Origin: Pseudochelatococcus lubricantis
GTDB taxonomy: Bacteria > Pseudomonadota > Alphaproteobacteria > Rhizobiales > Beijerinckiaceae
DNA length: 64,000 nucleotides
Reading direction: 5' to 3'
NCBI RefSeq assembly: GCF_042432495.1
Contig: NZ_JBHLXC010000002.1
Coordinates: 1,116,001-1,180,000 of the forward strand
In this document: in pieces, positions 34,793 to 43,319 of the stretch
Layout: every line of letters starts with the position of its first letter
Position numbering within the stretch: the first letter of the stretch is position 1
Notes under the pieces: generated by a model
The model's input: only the letters and a program-made list of their open reading frames with translations
What the model was told of the DNA's origin: nothing
Databases searched by the model: none
Position numbers and translations under genes: made by a program

Positions 34793-35844
34793 TGAACACC
34801 CGGCAGACGATAAGCGATCGTCATCTCGAACTTGAAGGAATATCGCGCCGCTTCGGGAATGTGCAGGCGCTCGACGGCGTTTCCCTCGCGGTTGAACGTG
34901 GCGCCGTCGTCTGCCTCGTCGGGCACTCGGGTTGCGGCAAATCATCCCTGTTGCGCATTATCGCCGGGATAGACTGGCCGGATGGGGGCCGTGTGCTGCT
35001 CGACGGCAGGGAGATTTCCGGTCCCGCAGGCCACGTGGAGCCCGAAGATCGCAACATCGGGTTCATGTTTCAGGACTATGCGCTGTTTCCACACCTGAAT
35101 GTCACGGATAACATCCTGTTCGGCCTGAAGCGGGTCGGCCGGCGCGCGGCGCGTGAGCGATGCGATGAAATCATCGGCCGGCTGGGTTTGAACCGCCTCG
35201 CGACACGTTTCCCGCACATGCTGTCCGGCGGAGAGCAGCAGAGGGTGGCGCTTGCCCGCGCCCTCGCGCCACAACCGGAAATCATGCTGATGGACGAGCC
35301 GTTCTCCAACCTCGACCGGGAATTGCGCAACGACATCCGGACGGAGACCATCGAACTTCTGCAGGAGCTGGGCACCACCGTCATCATGGTCACGCACGAT
35401 CCGGAAGAGGCGCTTTCCGCGGGGGACATGGTCGTCCTCATGCGGGGGGGCAGGATTATCCAGTCCGGCGCGGGCGCGGAACTCTACGAACGCCCGTCGT
35501 GCCCCTATGCCGCGGAATTCTTCTGCTCGTTCAACAAGGTGCGGACTGCGTGCCGGAGCGGATATGCGGAAACGCCTCTCGGCAGGTTTGCGGCTCCCGG
35601 CTTTGCCGACGGCGCGCAGGCGACCGTCTACATCCGCCCACAGTGCCTGCGCGTGAACGGCGACGGCCACGGGGTGGAGTGCACGGTCGTGGATTGCGCG
35701 CTGATCGGCGAAATCGAGCAAATGCACATCGCCGTAGCAGCGTTGGCCGAGCCCCTGAGAATTCGTTCCACAGACCGCAGCCGCTTGCGCAAGGGCGATA
35801 CGGCGCATGTTTCCGTATCACCCGAACAGGTTCTTGTTTTCTGA
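34789..35844 (+). CDS. ABC transporter ATPase, ferric-iron (FbpC-like) type
   Basis: ATP-hydrolysing subunit of the importer encoded here, 351 residues. Walker A GHSGCGKSS (residues 45-53), signature LSGGEQQRVALARAL, Walker B IMLMDEPFSNLD and switch His in MVTHDPEEAL are intact. A C-terminal regulatory TOBE-like domain fills about residues 245-351, as in FbpC/PotA/CysA ATPases. The order regulator-ATPase-(gap)-binding protein-permease differs from the usual FbpA-B-C order. Polyamine or phosphonate transport are alternative family roles; the neighbouring binding protein favours iron. Confidence 0.88.
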   Translation: MMNTRQTISDRHLELEGISRRFGNVQALDGVSLAVERGAVVCLVGHSGCGKSSLLRIIAGIDWPDGGRVLLDGREISGPAGHVEPEDRNIGFMFQDYALFPHLNVTDNILFGLKRVGRRAARERCDEIIGRLGLNRLATRFPHMLSGGEQQRVALARALAPQPEIMLMDEPFSNLDRELRNDIRTETIELLQELGTTVIMVTHDPEEALSAGDMVVLMRGGRIIQSGAGAELYERPSCPYAAEFFCSFNKVRTACRSGYAETPLGRFAAPGFADGAQATVYIRPQCLRVNGDGHGVECTVVDCALIGEIEQMHIAVAALAEPLRIRSTDRSRLRKGDTAHVSVSPEQVLVF

Positions 35845-35935
35845 ATCGCCGTAGCGGGCCGAAAATCTCTTATCGGCACAATAACCTGACTGCAATCCGA
35901 AGGACTGATTCAACGCAGGCGATGCGTTAGGCGAA

Positions 35936-35953
35936 GTAGCACTTTACTGCTAC
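35936..35953. promoter_or_regulatory. Inverted repeat GTAGCA-N6-TGCTAC upstream of the iron-binding protein
   Basis: Perfect 6-bp arms lie about 100 bp before the binding-protein start and 92 bp after the ATPase stop. It may be an operator or a short hairpin in the transcript. No T run follows, so it is not a good terminator. Confidence 0.4.
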
Positions 35954-35984
35954 AGCTTTATGCTGTTTCTCCAGCCTTCAATCG

Positions 35985-36020
35985 GGTCAATTGACCTAGA
36001 TTGTAATCATAACAATTCTA
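35985..36020. promoter_or_regulatory. Palindrome GGTCAATTGACC and adjacent AT-rich dyad upstream of the iron-binding protein
   Basis: GGTCAATTGACC (35985-35996) is a perfect 12-bp palindrome. Immediately after it, TAGATTGT (35997-36004) and ACAATTCTA (36012-36020) form an imperfect dyad around AATCATA. The start codon is 30 bp further on, so a bound protein would cover promoter and start site. The AT-rich dyad could suit an iron regulator or the local RpiR protein; I cannot tell which. Confidence 0.5.
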
Positions 36021-36049
36021 CATAAACGCGCACAGAGATGGAGTCAAGC

Positions 36050-37078
36050 ATGAAGACGCATATGACACTGAGAAACATGCTGGCGGGTTCGCTTTTAGCG
36101 GTCGTCGCCGGCACGTCCGGGGCCATGGCTGCGGAACTCAACCTCTACACGACCCGTGAGCCGGGCCTGATCCAGCCGCTGCTCGATGCGTTCACCAAAT
36201 CGACGGACATCAAGGTCAATACGATCTTCCTGAAGGATGGCCTTGCCGAGCGTGTCGCGTCGGAAGGCGACAAGTCGCCGGCGGATCTGCTCATGACGGT
36301 TGACGCGGGCAATCTTGTCGATCTCGTGGAAAAGGGGCTGACGCAGAGCGTCCAGTCGGACGTGCTGACCGGCAGCATTCCTGCTTCGCTGCGCGATGCG
36401 AACGGCAACTGGTTCGCGCTGTCGCTGCGCGCCCGTGCGCTCTATGCGGCAAAGGATCTGGACCTTAAGGAAATCACCTACGAGCAGCTCGCTGATCCGG
36501 CCTGGAAGGGCAAGATCTGTATCCGCTCCGGGCAGCATCCCTACAACGTCGCGCTGGTCGGCTCCTACATCGCCCACCATGGCGAGGAGGCGGCCGAGAA
36601 GTGGCTCACGGGCTTGAAGGCGAACCTCGCCCGGAAGGCCGGCGGCGGCGACCGGGAAGTCGCGCGCGACATCATGGGCGGGCTGTGCGACATCGGCGTG
36701 GCCAATTCGTACTACGTCGGCCTGATGCGCAGCGGCAAGGGCGGGCCCGAGCAGGAGCAATGGGCGAAGGCGATCAAGATGGTTCTGCCCGTCTTCGAAG
36801 CTGGCGGGACGCAGGTGAACATCACGGGCGCCGCTGTCGCGCGCCATGCGCCGAACAAGGCCGAAGCCGTGAAGCTGCTGGAATATCTCGTGTCCGATGA
36901 GGCGCAGAAGATCTACGCCGAGGCGAACTTCGAATATCCCGTCAACGCCAAGGCGACGGTTTCCCCGCTGATCGCCGAATATGGCGTGCTGAAGCCCGAC
37001 ACGGTCGACCTCGCCAAGGGCGTGAGCTTCCGCAAGAAGGCCAGCGAACTCGCTGAAAAAGTCGGCTTCGACAACTGA
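36050..37078 (+). CDS. Fe(3+) ABC transporter substrate-binding protein (FutA/FbpA family)
   Basis: Periplasmic binding protein of 342 residues. The signal peptide has a hydrophobic core at residues 9-24 and likely cleavage after AMA at residue 27. The mature start AELNLYTTREPGLIQPLLDAF and the SPADLLMTVDAGNL segment are typical of FutA/IdiA proteins. The paired tyrosines Tyr221-Tyr222 (NSYYVGLM) match the ferric-iron ligands of the family, and APNKAEAVKLLEYLVSDEAQ ends the fold. The ATG at 36050 has GGAG six bases upstream and is preferred over the ATG at 36038. Confidence 0.92.
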   Translation: MKTHMTLRNMLAGSLLAVVAGTSGAMAAELNLYTTREPGLIQPLLDAFTKSTDIKVNTIFLKDGLAERVASEGDKSPADLLMTVDAGNLVDLVEKGLTQSVQSDVLTGSIPASLRDANGNWFALSLRARALYAAKDLDLKEITYEQLADPAWKGKICIRSGQHPYNVALVGSYIAHHGEEAAEKWLTGLKANLARKAGGGDREVARDIMGGLCDIGVANSYYVGLMRSGKGGPEQEQWAKAIKMVLPVFEAGGTQVNITGAAVARHAPNKAEAVKLLEYLVSDEAQKIYAEANFEYPVNAKATVSPLIAEYGVLKPDTVDLAKGVSFRKKASELAEKVGFDN

Positions 37079-37094
37079 CCCACGCTTGTTGCGT

Positions 37095-37117
37095 CTGCCG
37101 GCCTTTAAGGCCGGCAG
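37095..37117 (+). terminator. Strong hairpin between binding protein and permease genes
   Basis: Perfect 11-bp arms CTGCCGGCCTT and AAGGCCGGCAG flank a single T, so the real loop is 3-5 bases. It lies 17 bases after the binding-protein stop and 15 before the permease start. There is no U tract. Such hairpins commonly protect the binding-protein mRNA end so that it is made in excess over the permease. Confidence 0.75.
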
Positions 37118-37132
37118 CCGTCCCTGCCGATC

Positions 37133-38866
37133 ATGTCCGCGACGATTTCCAATCCCATGAGAACTGTTTCGCGGCGTCTTCTCGGGCTGAGATGGCGCCT
37201 TCCGGCCTTCGCCATTGCCGCTTTCGTCTGCCTTCCGGTTGCCGCGCTGACCCTGACTGCATTCGAGGGCAGCGTAGGGCTGTGGCCACATATGATCCGG
37301 TATGTGCTGCCGGCGGCGCTCCGTGACACGCTGGTCCTGCTGGTCGGCGTGGGCGTGCTGACCACGCTGATCGGCACGACCACCGCATGGATCGTGACAG
37401 CCTACGATTTTCCCGGCCGGCGGTTTCTCGAATGGGGCCTGCTGCTGCCGCTGGCGGTGCCCACCTACATCATCGCCTACGCCTATCTCGACATCATGCA
37501 TCCGGTCGGCTCCGTGCAGGGCGTATTGCGCTATCTGCTCGGCTACTCCAGCCCTCGCGAGTTCCGCCTTCCCGACATCAGGTCGATGGGGGGCTGCATT
37601 CTGCTTCTGGGCCTCGTGCTCTATCCCTATGTCTATCTGACCACGCGCTCGATGTTCCTGACGCAGGCGGCCAGCCTGGTCGAAGTGTCGCGCACGCTCG
37701 GCAGCCGCCGCCGCGATGTATTCTGGCGGGTGGCCTTGCCGCTTGCACGCCCCGCCATCGCCGTCGGCGTCAGCCTGGCGCTGATGGAAACGTTGAACGA
37801 CATCGGTGCTTCCGAGTTCCTCGGCGTCAAGACACTGACCGTCTCGGTCTATACCACCTGGATCAGCCGCTCCGACATGCCGGGCGCCGCGCAGATCTCC
37901 CTTGCGATGCTCTTCCTGGTTGTGGGGCTCGTGCTCATCGAGCGCCATGCGCGCCGCAACCAGCGCTATACGGCGGCGGCCCAGCGGCCGCGCGCAATGG
38001 GCACTTTCCGGTTGACCGGATATCGGGCGGCGGGTGCGTTCGCCGTCTGCATCGTGCCTGTTGCACTCGGCTTTGTCGTGCCCGCGGTCTATCTGGGTGT
38101 GGAGGCCTACAAGCGCTACCGCTTCGCGGGGCTTTCGGAACGGTTGCTGGGAGAGGTGGTCAACACTGTCACTGTCGCCACGGCGGCGACAGCCATCGTG
38201 CTGCTCTGCGGCCTCGTCGTCGCTTACGCGGCGCGCACCTATCCGGGGCGCGCGACTGCGACGGCGGCGCGGATATCCACGCTCGGCTACGCCATTCCGG
38301 GAACCGTCCTCGCGCTTGGCCTTCTCATGCCGATTGGCGCGCTCGACCGCATGCTTGCGACCGGCGCGGAGCGAATTTTCGGGGTGTCGATCGGCCTCCT
38401 GCTGCTCGGTTCCGGCACGGCGATCGTTCTGGCCTACAGCGCCCGTTTCATGGCCATCGCGACGGGCGGTATCGAGGCCGGCTTCAGCCGCATCTCGCCG
38501 TCTCTGGACCACGCCGCCCGCATGTTGGGCCAGACGTCGTCCGGCGTATTCCGCAAGGTGCATCTGCCGCTATCGAAGCCGGCGCTCGTTTCCGCGGGGC
38601 TGCTGGCTTTTGTAGACTGCATGAAGGAACTGCCGGCAACGCTGCTGCTGCGCCCGCTGAATTTCGAGACGCTGGCAACGCATCTTTACGGCGAGGCGGC
38701 GCGGGGCACCTATGAGGAAGCGTCGATCGCCGCGCTGCTGATCGTCGTGATCGGCATATTGCCCGTCGCCGTGCTCTCTCGCGTCGGGCGGGGCGACCGG
38801 CCGGAGACTGTCGGCGACCGTGGACAGGCCGCCGCCGGCAGGGAGGTCTCGAATGCCGGGGAATGA
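37133..38866 (+). CDS. Iron ABC transporter permease, fused two-domain type (FbpB-like)
   Basis: A 577-residue inner-membrane protein with about 12 helices in two homologous halves, the arrangement of FbpB/SfuB ferric-iron permeases. Each half carries an EAA loop for docking the ATPase: VSRTLGSRRRDVFWRVALPLARPA in the first and ARMLGQTSSGVFRKVHLPLSKPA in the second. It is the last gene of the cassette; a GC-rich inverted repeat (CCGGGGA/TCCCCGG) spans its stop codon, and the tRNA-Gln gene lies 260 bp beyond. Confidence 0.92.
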   Translation: MSATISNPMRTVSRRLLGLRWRLPAFAIAAFVCLPVAALTLTAFEGSVGLWPHMIRYVLPAALRDTLVLLVGVGVLTTLIGTTTAWIVTAYDFPGRRFLEWGLLLPLAVPTYIIAYAYLDIMHPVGSVQGVLRYLLGYSSPREFRLPDIRSMGGCILLLGLVLYPYVYLTTRSMFLTQAASLVEVSRTLGSRRRDVFWRVALPLARPAIAVGVSLALMETLNDIGASEFLGVKTLTVSVYTTWISRSDMPGAAQISLAMLFLVVGLVLIERHARRNQRYTAAAQRPRAMGTFRLTGYRAAGAFAVCIVPVALGFVVPAVYLGVEAYKRYRFAGLSERLLGEVVNTVTVATAATAIVLLCGLVVAYAARTYPGRATATAARISTLGYAIPGTVLALGLLMPIGALDRMLATGAERIFGVSIGLLLLGSGTAIVLAYSARFMAIATGGIEAGFSRISPSLDHAARMLGQTSSGVFRKVHLPLSKPALVSAGLLAFVDCMKELPATLLLRPLNFETLATHLYGEAARGTYEEASIAALLIVVIGILPVAVLSRVGRGDRPETVGDRGQAAAGREVSNAGE

Positions 38867-39125
38867 TCACCTGCGGCGGCATCCCCGGTCGTCGAGAACC
38901 TGTCGTGCGGCAAGGGCCATCCCGCGTTCAGCCTGACCGTTGCGCAGGGAGTTGCGGCCGGGCGCCAGGCGTTGCTATAGCCCTCGCGAATCAAGTGATG
39001 CCGGAGCCCGCCTTCCCGGAGCGCGTGAGGTAACCCTTCGTCTGCCGTTCAAGCGTGACGTCGACAGTAACCACCCGCGTGGCGAGCAGTCAAAAAACAA
39101 GGTTTTGAGAGAGTTTAGCGAGAAT
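38867..39125. other. Gap between iron permease and tRNA-Gln
   Basis: No gene is seen in these 259 bp. The left end carries the right arm of a CCGGGGA/TCCCCGG repeat. The right end holds, on the minus strand, an A/T-rich stretch with TTGTTTTTTG about 30 bases after the tRNA, which may serve as its terminator. I looked for copies of the tRNA 3' end that would mark an integrated element and saw none. Confidence 0.4.
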
Positions 39126-39199
39126 TGGCTGGGGAACCTGGATTCGAACCAGGACTGACGGAGTCAGAGTCCGCAGTTCTACCGTTAAACTATTCCCCA
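39126..39199 (-). tRNA. tRNA-Gln (anticodon CTG)
   Basis: A 74-base tRNA with encoded CCA end. The acceptor stem pairs TGGGGAA with TTCCCCA, and the discriminator is G, as in glutamine tRNAs. The anticodon stem closes on loop CTCTGAC (anticodon CTG, reads CAG; plus-strand 39165-39167). The T arm is CCTGG-TTCGAAT-CCAGG. All arms fold without mismatches apart from one G-U pair. Confidence 0.96.
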
Positions 39200-39295
39200 G
39201 CAAGGGATCGCTCTATTGTAGAGACACTTCCGAGCGGAGTGTCCGGGAACGAGGTCCCATCGAGCGGCGCTGAATGTGTCGCCCGATGGCGAATT

Positions 39296-39324
39296 ACTTA
39301 GACGCGCCCGCATCGTCCGTCAAG
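39296..39324 (-). promoter_or_regulatory. Probable promoter of tRNA-Gln
   Basis: On the minus strand CTTGAC (39324-39319), the alphaproteobacterial -35 consensus, is followed after 17 bp by CTAAGT (39301-39296). This would give a precursor leader of about 90 bases. Confidence 0.5.
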
Positions 39325-39371
39325 CGGGTCCGCGAAAATTATCCACCGGCAGGATGCCGTGCCGCTGGTCG

Positions 39372-40436
39372 TCATTTGCGCGTGAAGCGGTATTCGGTGA
39401 CCTGGCGGTATATGTCGCCGGGGCGCAGCACCGGGTCGGGAAAATTCGGCCGGTTGATGGCGTCGGGGAAGTTCTGCGCCTCAAGGCAGATGCCGGCGCC
39501 GGGGCCGTAGTGGACACCGTCTAGGCCGGGCACCGGCACGTTCAGCTTGCCGCCGTCATAGACCTGCAGGCCAGGTTCGGTGGTCCACACGTCGAGCCAC
39601 AGGTTGTTGACGAGCGACGACAGCACCGCGGCATGCGCGAGTTCGGGGGCTTTGCCTGCCGTTGCGTCCGGGTCGGCGGGCTCCACCCTGTCGCGCCGCA
39701 GCACGAAGTTGATGTCGTAGTGGACGGGCGCGCCGGTAAGCGCATCCGGAAAGCGGATGCTGCGGTTGGCGCGGAAGTCGTTTGGCGTGCCGTTGACGGG
39801 GAGAATCTCGCCCGTGGGGATGAGATCGGCGTCCGTCGGCGTGAAGAAGTCGGCGTCTATACTCAGGCGGTGATTGAAGATCGACGCGCCGCCATCGAGG
39901 TTGAAATAGGAATGGTGGGCGAGGTTGACGGGCGTCGGCCGGTCCGTGGTGGCTGAAAGCTCCACGCGCAAAATGCCGGGATCGCGCAGGCGATAGGTGC
40001 AGACGGCGCGCACGGCGCCGGGAAACCCGTTGTCGCCGTCCGGGGAGTCGAGCGTCAGCGTCACGCCCGATTCATCGTGGTCCGCCAGTGTCCACAGCTT
40101 GTTGCCGAAGCCGTCACCGCCGTGCAGCGTATGCTGTCCCGCCTGATTGCGCGTGAGGTCGTAGGTCCGGCCGTCAAGGGTGAAGCGCCCGCCGGCGATC
40201 CGGTTGGCGACGCGCCCGGCGATGGCGCCCATATGCGGGGAATGGGCGACGTAGTCCCTGATCGTGTTCAGCCCTAGCACGACGCGCTGCCAGTGCCCGT
40301 CGCCGAGGTGCACCTTGAGGTCGCGGACGACCGCACCCCAGGTGATGACCTTTGCCTCGATGCCGGACCCGGGCGCGCGGATGCCGATCTCGTCGACACG
40401 CCGCCCCTCGATTTCCCCGAACGCGCCTGTGGTCAT
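39372..40436 (-). CDS. galM: Aldose 1-epimerase (mutarotase)
   Basis: Interconverts alpha and beta anomers of aldoses such as galactose and glucose. The 354-residue protein keeps the catalytic pattern: the His in GGDGFGNKLW, the second His in VNLAHHSYFNLDG near residue 175, and the general base Glu in GICLEAQNFPDA near residue 315. It is a single gene, transcribed toward the tRNA, with no sugar-use genes beside it. Confidence 0.94.
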   Translation of the reverse strand: MTTGAFGEIEGRRVDEIGIRAPGSGIEAKVITWGAVVRDLKVHLGDGHWQRVVLGLNTIRDYVAHSPHMGAIAGRVANRIAGGRFTLDGRTYDLTRNQAGQHTLHGGDGFGNKLWTLADHDESGVTLTLDSPDGDNGFPGAVRAVCTYRLRDPGILRVELSATTDRPTPVNLAHHSYFNLDGGASIFNHRLSIDADFFTPTDADLIPTGEILPVNGTPNDFRANRSIRFPDALTGAPVHYDINFVLRRDRVEPADPDATAGKAPELAHAAVLSSLVNNLWLDVWTTEPGLQVYDGGKLNVPVPGLDGVHYGPGAGICLEAQNFPDAINRPNFPDPVLRPGDIYRQVTEYRFTRK

Positions 40437-40767
40437 CGTTTCTCCCTGTTATTGTCTGCGGCCGCGCACCCGCGCGGCCCGAAGTGTTGTGCTTGTTGTG
40501 AGCCGGATGGTGAAAACGGGTTCCGCCGCGTCTCCGGTCGTCCGGAGCAGCGGCGTCGCCGCTTTATCTCCTTGTTGATGCACCGGATTTATCCGGAAAA
40601 ACGGCATTCCTTTGCCGGTTTGATGCTCTATGGATGATTCGTCTGTTCAATGGTATCCACGCTGCGGCATCACGCATGAGGAAGGGAATCGCGGCGTTAC
40701 ACCGGGCAGGGGGTGGAGTTTCACTTCTACTGGAAGAAAATCCAGTCATTGCAGGAGGAACGCATCT
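40437..40767. other. Divergent region between galM and the small lipoprotein gene
   Basis: 331 bp without a credible gene. Two adjacent small hairpins are visible: CCGGAT-TT-ATCCGG (40583-40596) and CGGCA/TGCCG (40602-40617). Promoters for both flanking genes are expected but none matches a consensus well enough to call. Confidence 0.4.
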
Positions 40768-41037
40768 ATGAGGCAGGCAAGCAAGGGGCACGGGCGCACC
40801 GGCACGGAAACGGCGATGCCGCCGGAGGGAAGGCGCAAGGGCCCGGGGAGATTTCTGTCGGCGCTTGTCATCGGGGTTCTCGTGGTGGCTCTTGCCGCCT
40901 GTGCCGCCCAGCGGCCAGTGAGAAGCACGCGGGGAGGCATCGGCAAACCCCCGCCGGAACGGGCGCCCGTGGAATACACCCAGTCCCGGTCGGGACCTCT
41001 CATCACACCGGATACCGATCCGTTCGCCATTGATTGA
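40768..41037 (+). CDS. Small predicted lipoprotein, function unknown
   Basis: An 89-residue protein with a basic N-terminus and a hydrophobic core (ALVIGVLVVALAAC) ending in the lipobox LAAC. The mature part would be about 44 residues, Pro/Arg-rich and probably unstructured. The ATG has GGAGG 10 bases upstream; the frame is open to 40630. The lipobox supports attachment to a membrane by lipid. No family recognised. Confidence 0.68.
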   Translation: MRQASKGHGRTGTETAMPPEGRRKGPGRFLSALVIGVLVVALAACAAQRPVRSTRGGIGKPPPERAPVEYTQSRSGPLITPDTDPFAID

Positions 41038-41064
41038 GGTCAAACGAATCTGCTCCCTGCACGC

Positions 41065-41505
41065 TTACCAGGTGCCGATATTGGGCAGGCTCGTCCACGG
41101 CTCCTGCGGCGGCAGGGGCTGACCCTCCTGCAGGATCTCGATGGAGATGCCTTCGGGAGAGCGGATGAAGGCCATGCGGCCGTCGCGCGGGGGGCGGTTG
41201 ATGACGACGCCGGCCTTCGCGAGCCTGTCGCAGAACGCATAGATGTCGTCGACGCGATAGGCGAGGTGACCGAAGTTCCTGCCGCCCGTGTATTCCTCCG
41301 GGTCCCAGTTCCAGGTCAGCTCGATCTCCGGCGCGCCCCACTCGCGCGCGGTTTCGAGATCGGCCGGCGCGGCGAGGAACACCAGCGTGTAGCGGCCGGC
41401 CTCGTTCTGCGTACGGCGTGTTTCCACGAGGCCAAACTTGTTGACGTAGAAATCGAGCGCGGCGTCGAGATCGCGCACCCGGACCATGGTGTGAACGTAG
41501 CGCAT
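41065..41505 (-). CDS. gloA: Lactoylglutathione lyase-like glyoxalase (VOC family)
   Basis: A 146-residue vicinal-oxygen-chelate enzyme expected to convert the methylglyoxal-glutathione adduct to lactoylglutathione. The four metal ligands of glyoxalase I can be placed: His5 (YVHTMVRV), the Glu in EIELTWN, the His in FGHLAYRVDD, and the Glu in GISIEILQ. The closing WTSLPNIGTW tail is common in this group. The start ATG at 41505 follows AGGAGAGGG; the open frame continuing upstream is not used. Confidence 0.9.
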   Translation of the reverse strand: MRYVHTMVRVRDLDAALDFYVNKFGLVETRRTQNEAGRYTLVFLAAPADLETAREWGAPEIELTWNWDPEEYTGGRNFGHLAYRVDDIYAFCDRLAKAGVVINRPPRDGRMAFIRSPEGISIEILQEGQPLPPQEPWTSLPNIGTW

Positions 41506-41680
41506 GAGCGCATCCCTCTCCTGTGTTATCGCCACTTGACTCGCCGCCGTTGATAGAGCGACCTGCACCCGGGCAATGTTACGCGCGGGCCTGCGGCTTT
41601 CCGCCCGCGCGATGCTGCAACGGCGGCAATGAGCCAACAGGTTTCGATCCACGATGTCAAATGCAGGATGGAGATGATCG

Positions 41681-43117
41681 ATGCATGCTGCGAATGACGG
41701 CCATGCTGTAGATGACGCTAACCGACGCAAGGAACGTGTCGCGCTGGTTTCAATATTCGTCAGCGCGCTACTGACCATTGCCAAGGCGATCGGCGGCTTC
41801 TCCACCGGGTCGCTGGCGCTGCTGTCGGACGCGGCCAACAGCCTGCTCGACGTCGGCGCCACGACGTTGACGTGGCTCGCCGTGAGGGAGGCGCACAAGC
41901 CTGCCGACGACAAGCACCACTTCGGCCACGGCAAGTTCGAGTCGATGTCGGCACTCGCCGAGACGGCATTCCTGTTCCTGCTGTCGGGTGTTGTCGCGGT
42001 GGAGGGCGTGCGGCGCCTGTCGAGCGGTTCCGACGCGGTGGAGCCGAACTGGATGGCGGCGTTCATCCTCATCGGTGCCATTCTCGTCGACGGGTGGCGC
42101 TGGTGGATGCTGAAGCGCGTGGCGCGCGAGACGGGCAGCGAGGCGCTGGAGGCGGATGCGCTGCACTTCTCGTCTGACCTCGTGAATTCCATCTTCGTGC
42201 TGATCGCGCTGGGCCTGGCGGCGATCGGCTATCAGGCGGCGGATGCGCTGATCGCCATCGGCGTTTCCGCGTATATCGCCATCGCCGGTTTCGGGCTGGC
42301 GCGCCGCACCATCGCCAATCTGCTGGATACGGCGCCCCCCGGCATGGCGGAGCGCGTGCGCGAGATCGTGCAGACGGTGCCGGGCGTCGTCGCCGTGGCG
42401 CAGGTGCGCGTGCGCCCGGCCGGCTCCGGTGTGCTGGGCGAGGTGGCGGTCGACGTGTCGCGCACGCTGCCTCTGGAGCGCGTGAAGGCCATCCGCGAGC
42501 GGGTGACGCAGGCGCTCGCCGCCGAACTGGAGCGCGCGGAGTTCACCGTGACGGCGAACCCCGTCCAGCTCGGCTCCGAGACGGTACAGGAGCGCGTCAA
42601 CCTGATCGCGCACAGAAACCGCGCGCCCGTGCATCATGTGACGGTGCAGAACGTCAGCGGCAGGCTGTCGATCAGCCTCGATCTTGAGATCGACGGCCGG
42701 ACATCGCTCGGCGAAGCCCACGCGGCGGCGACCCGGCTTGAGAACGCGCTGCGCGAGGAATTCGGCGCCGAAACCGAGGTCGAGACCCATATCGAGCCGC
42801 TGGAGAGCGACCCGCTGGACGGGCAGGACGCGCCGCCCGCCGTCGTCGCGCGGATCGCCGATATCCTGCGGGCCAGCGCTGCCGCCACCGATTCCATTCA
42901 CGATATCCATCATGTGCGCGTGCGCGAAACGCCCTGCGGGCTGGTGGTGAATTATCATTGCTGCGCGCCGCCGGCGCTCGACATCGCCGCCGTCCACGCG
43001 CAGGTCGACATTCTGGAGCGGCTGCTGAGGCAGGAGCTGCCGGAGGTGGCGCGCGTCGTGGGCCACGCGGAGCCGGAACAGGCCGACAGGAGGCTCGCCC
43101 GCACCGGAACATCCTGA
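41681..43117 (+). CDS. Cation diffusion facilitator, FieF-like, with extended cytosolic region
   Basis: A 478-residue inner-membrane metal/proton antiporter. Six helices fill about residues 20-215. The metal site is Asp-type in helix 2 (LLSDAANSLLD) and HxxxD in helix 5 (LHFSSD), as in the FieF/YiiP group, which moves Zn, Fe or Cd outward. HHFGHGKFES also matches FieF. After the membrane part come about 260 residues, enough for three ferredoxin-like domains in a row instead of the usual one. The ATG follows GGAGATG. Confidence 0.92.
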   Translation: MHAANDGHAVDDANRRKERVALVSIFVSALLTIAKAIGGFSTGSLALLSDAANSLLDVGATTLTWLAVREAHKPADDKHHFGHGKFESMSALAETAFLFLLSGVVAVEGVRRLSSGSDAVEPNWMAAFILIGAILVDGWRWWMLKRVARETGSEALEADALHFSSDLVNSIFVLIALGLAAIGYQAADALIAIGVSAYIAIAGFGLARRTIANLLDTAPPGMAERVREIVQTVPGVVAVAQVRVRPAGSGVLGEVAVDVSRTLPLERVKAIRERVTQALAAELERAEFTVTANPVQLGSETVQERVNLIAHRNRAPVHHVTVQNVSGRLSISLDLEIDGRTSLGEAHAAATRLENALREEFGAETEVETHIEPLESDPLDGQDAPPAVVARIADILRASAAATDSIHDIHHVRVRETPCGLVVNYHCCAPPALDIAAVHAQVDILERLLRQELPEVARVVGHAEPEQADRRLARTGTS

Positions 43118-43319
43118 GCAAGGAACTGCCTGCCTATACTTGACTTGCATACCCGCCCGGAGTGGAATGCAAGGGCGTTGCATGCGCAGCGGTTCGGCGG
43201 GCCCATTCCCGCCCGGTGGCGGGTGGACGGGGGGCATCGTCGGCAAGTGGCATCGTCGGAAAACGGGCCAGCGGATATGGAGCGGGAGCGCCGCGTTCGT
43301 TGCCGGGAAAGGGGTGCAG

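Noticed and set aside
36095..38563. An 822-codon minus-strand frame opposite the iron-binding protein and permease
   Set aside because: Its product is Arg/His/Gly-rich low-complexity sequence typical of antisense frames in high-GC genes, while the plus strand encodes two clear families with signal peptide and membrane helices.
38867..39200. Genomic-island attachment site at tRNA-Gln
   Set aside because: No second copy of the tRNA 3' end and no integrase gene is visible in the window.
40583..40617. Two small hairpins between galM and the lipoprotein gene as a terminator or riboswitch
   Set aside because: Stems of five or six pairs, no T run, both flanking genes point away, and no known riboswitch motif.
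43121..43170. CTTGAC and GGAAC elements upstream of the HWE kinase as promoter or EcfG site
   Set aside because: GGAAC is not followed by CGTT at 16 or 17 bp, and CTTGAC has no fair -10 partner. No promoter is called.
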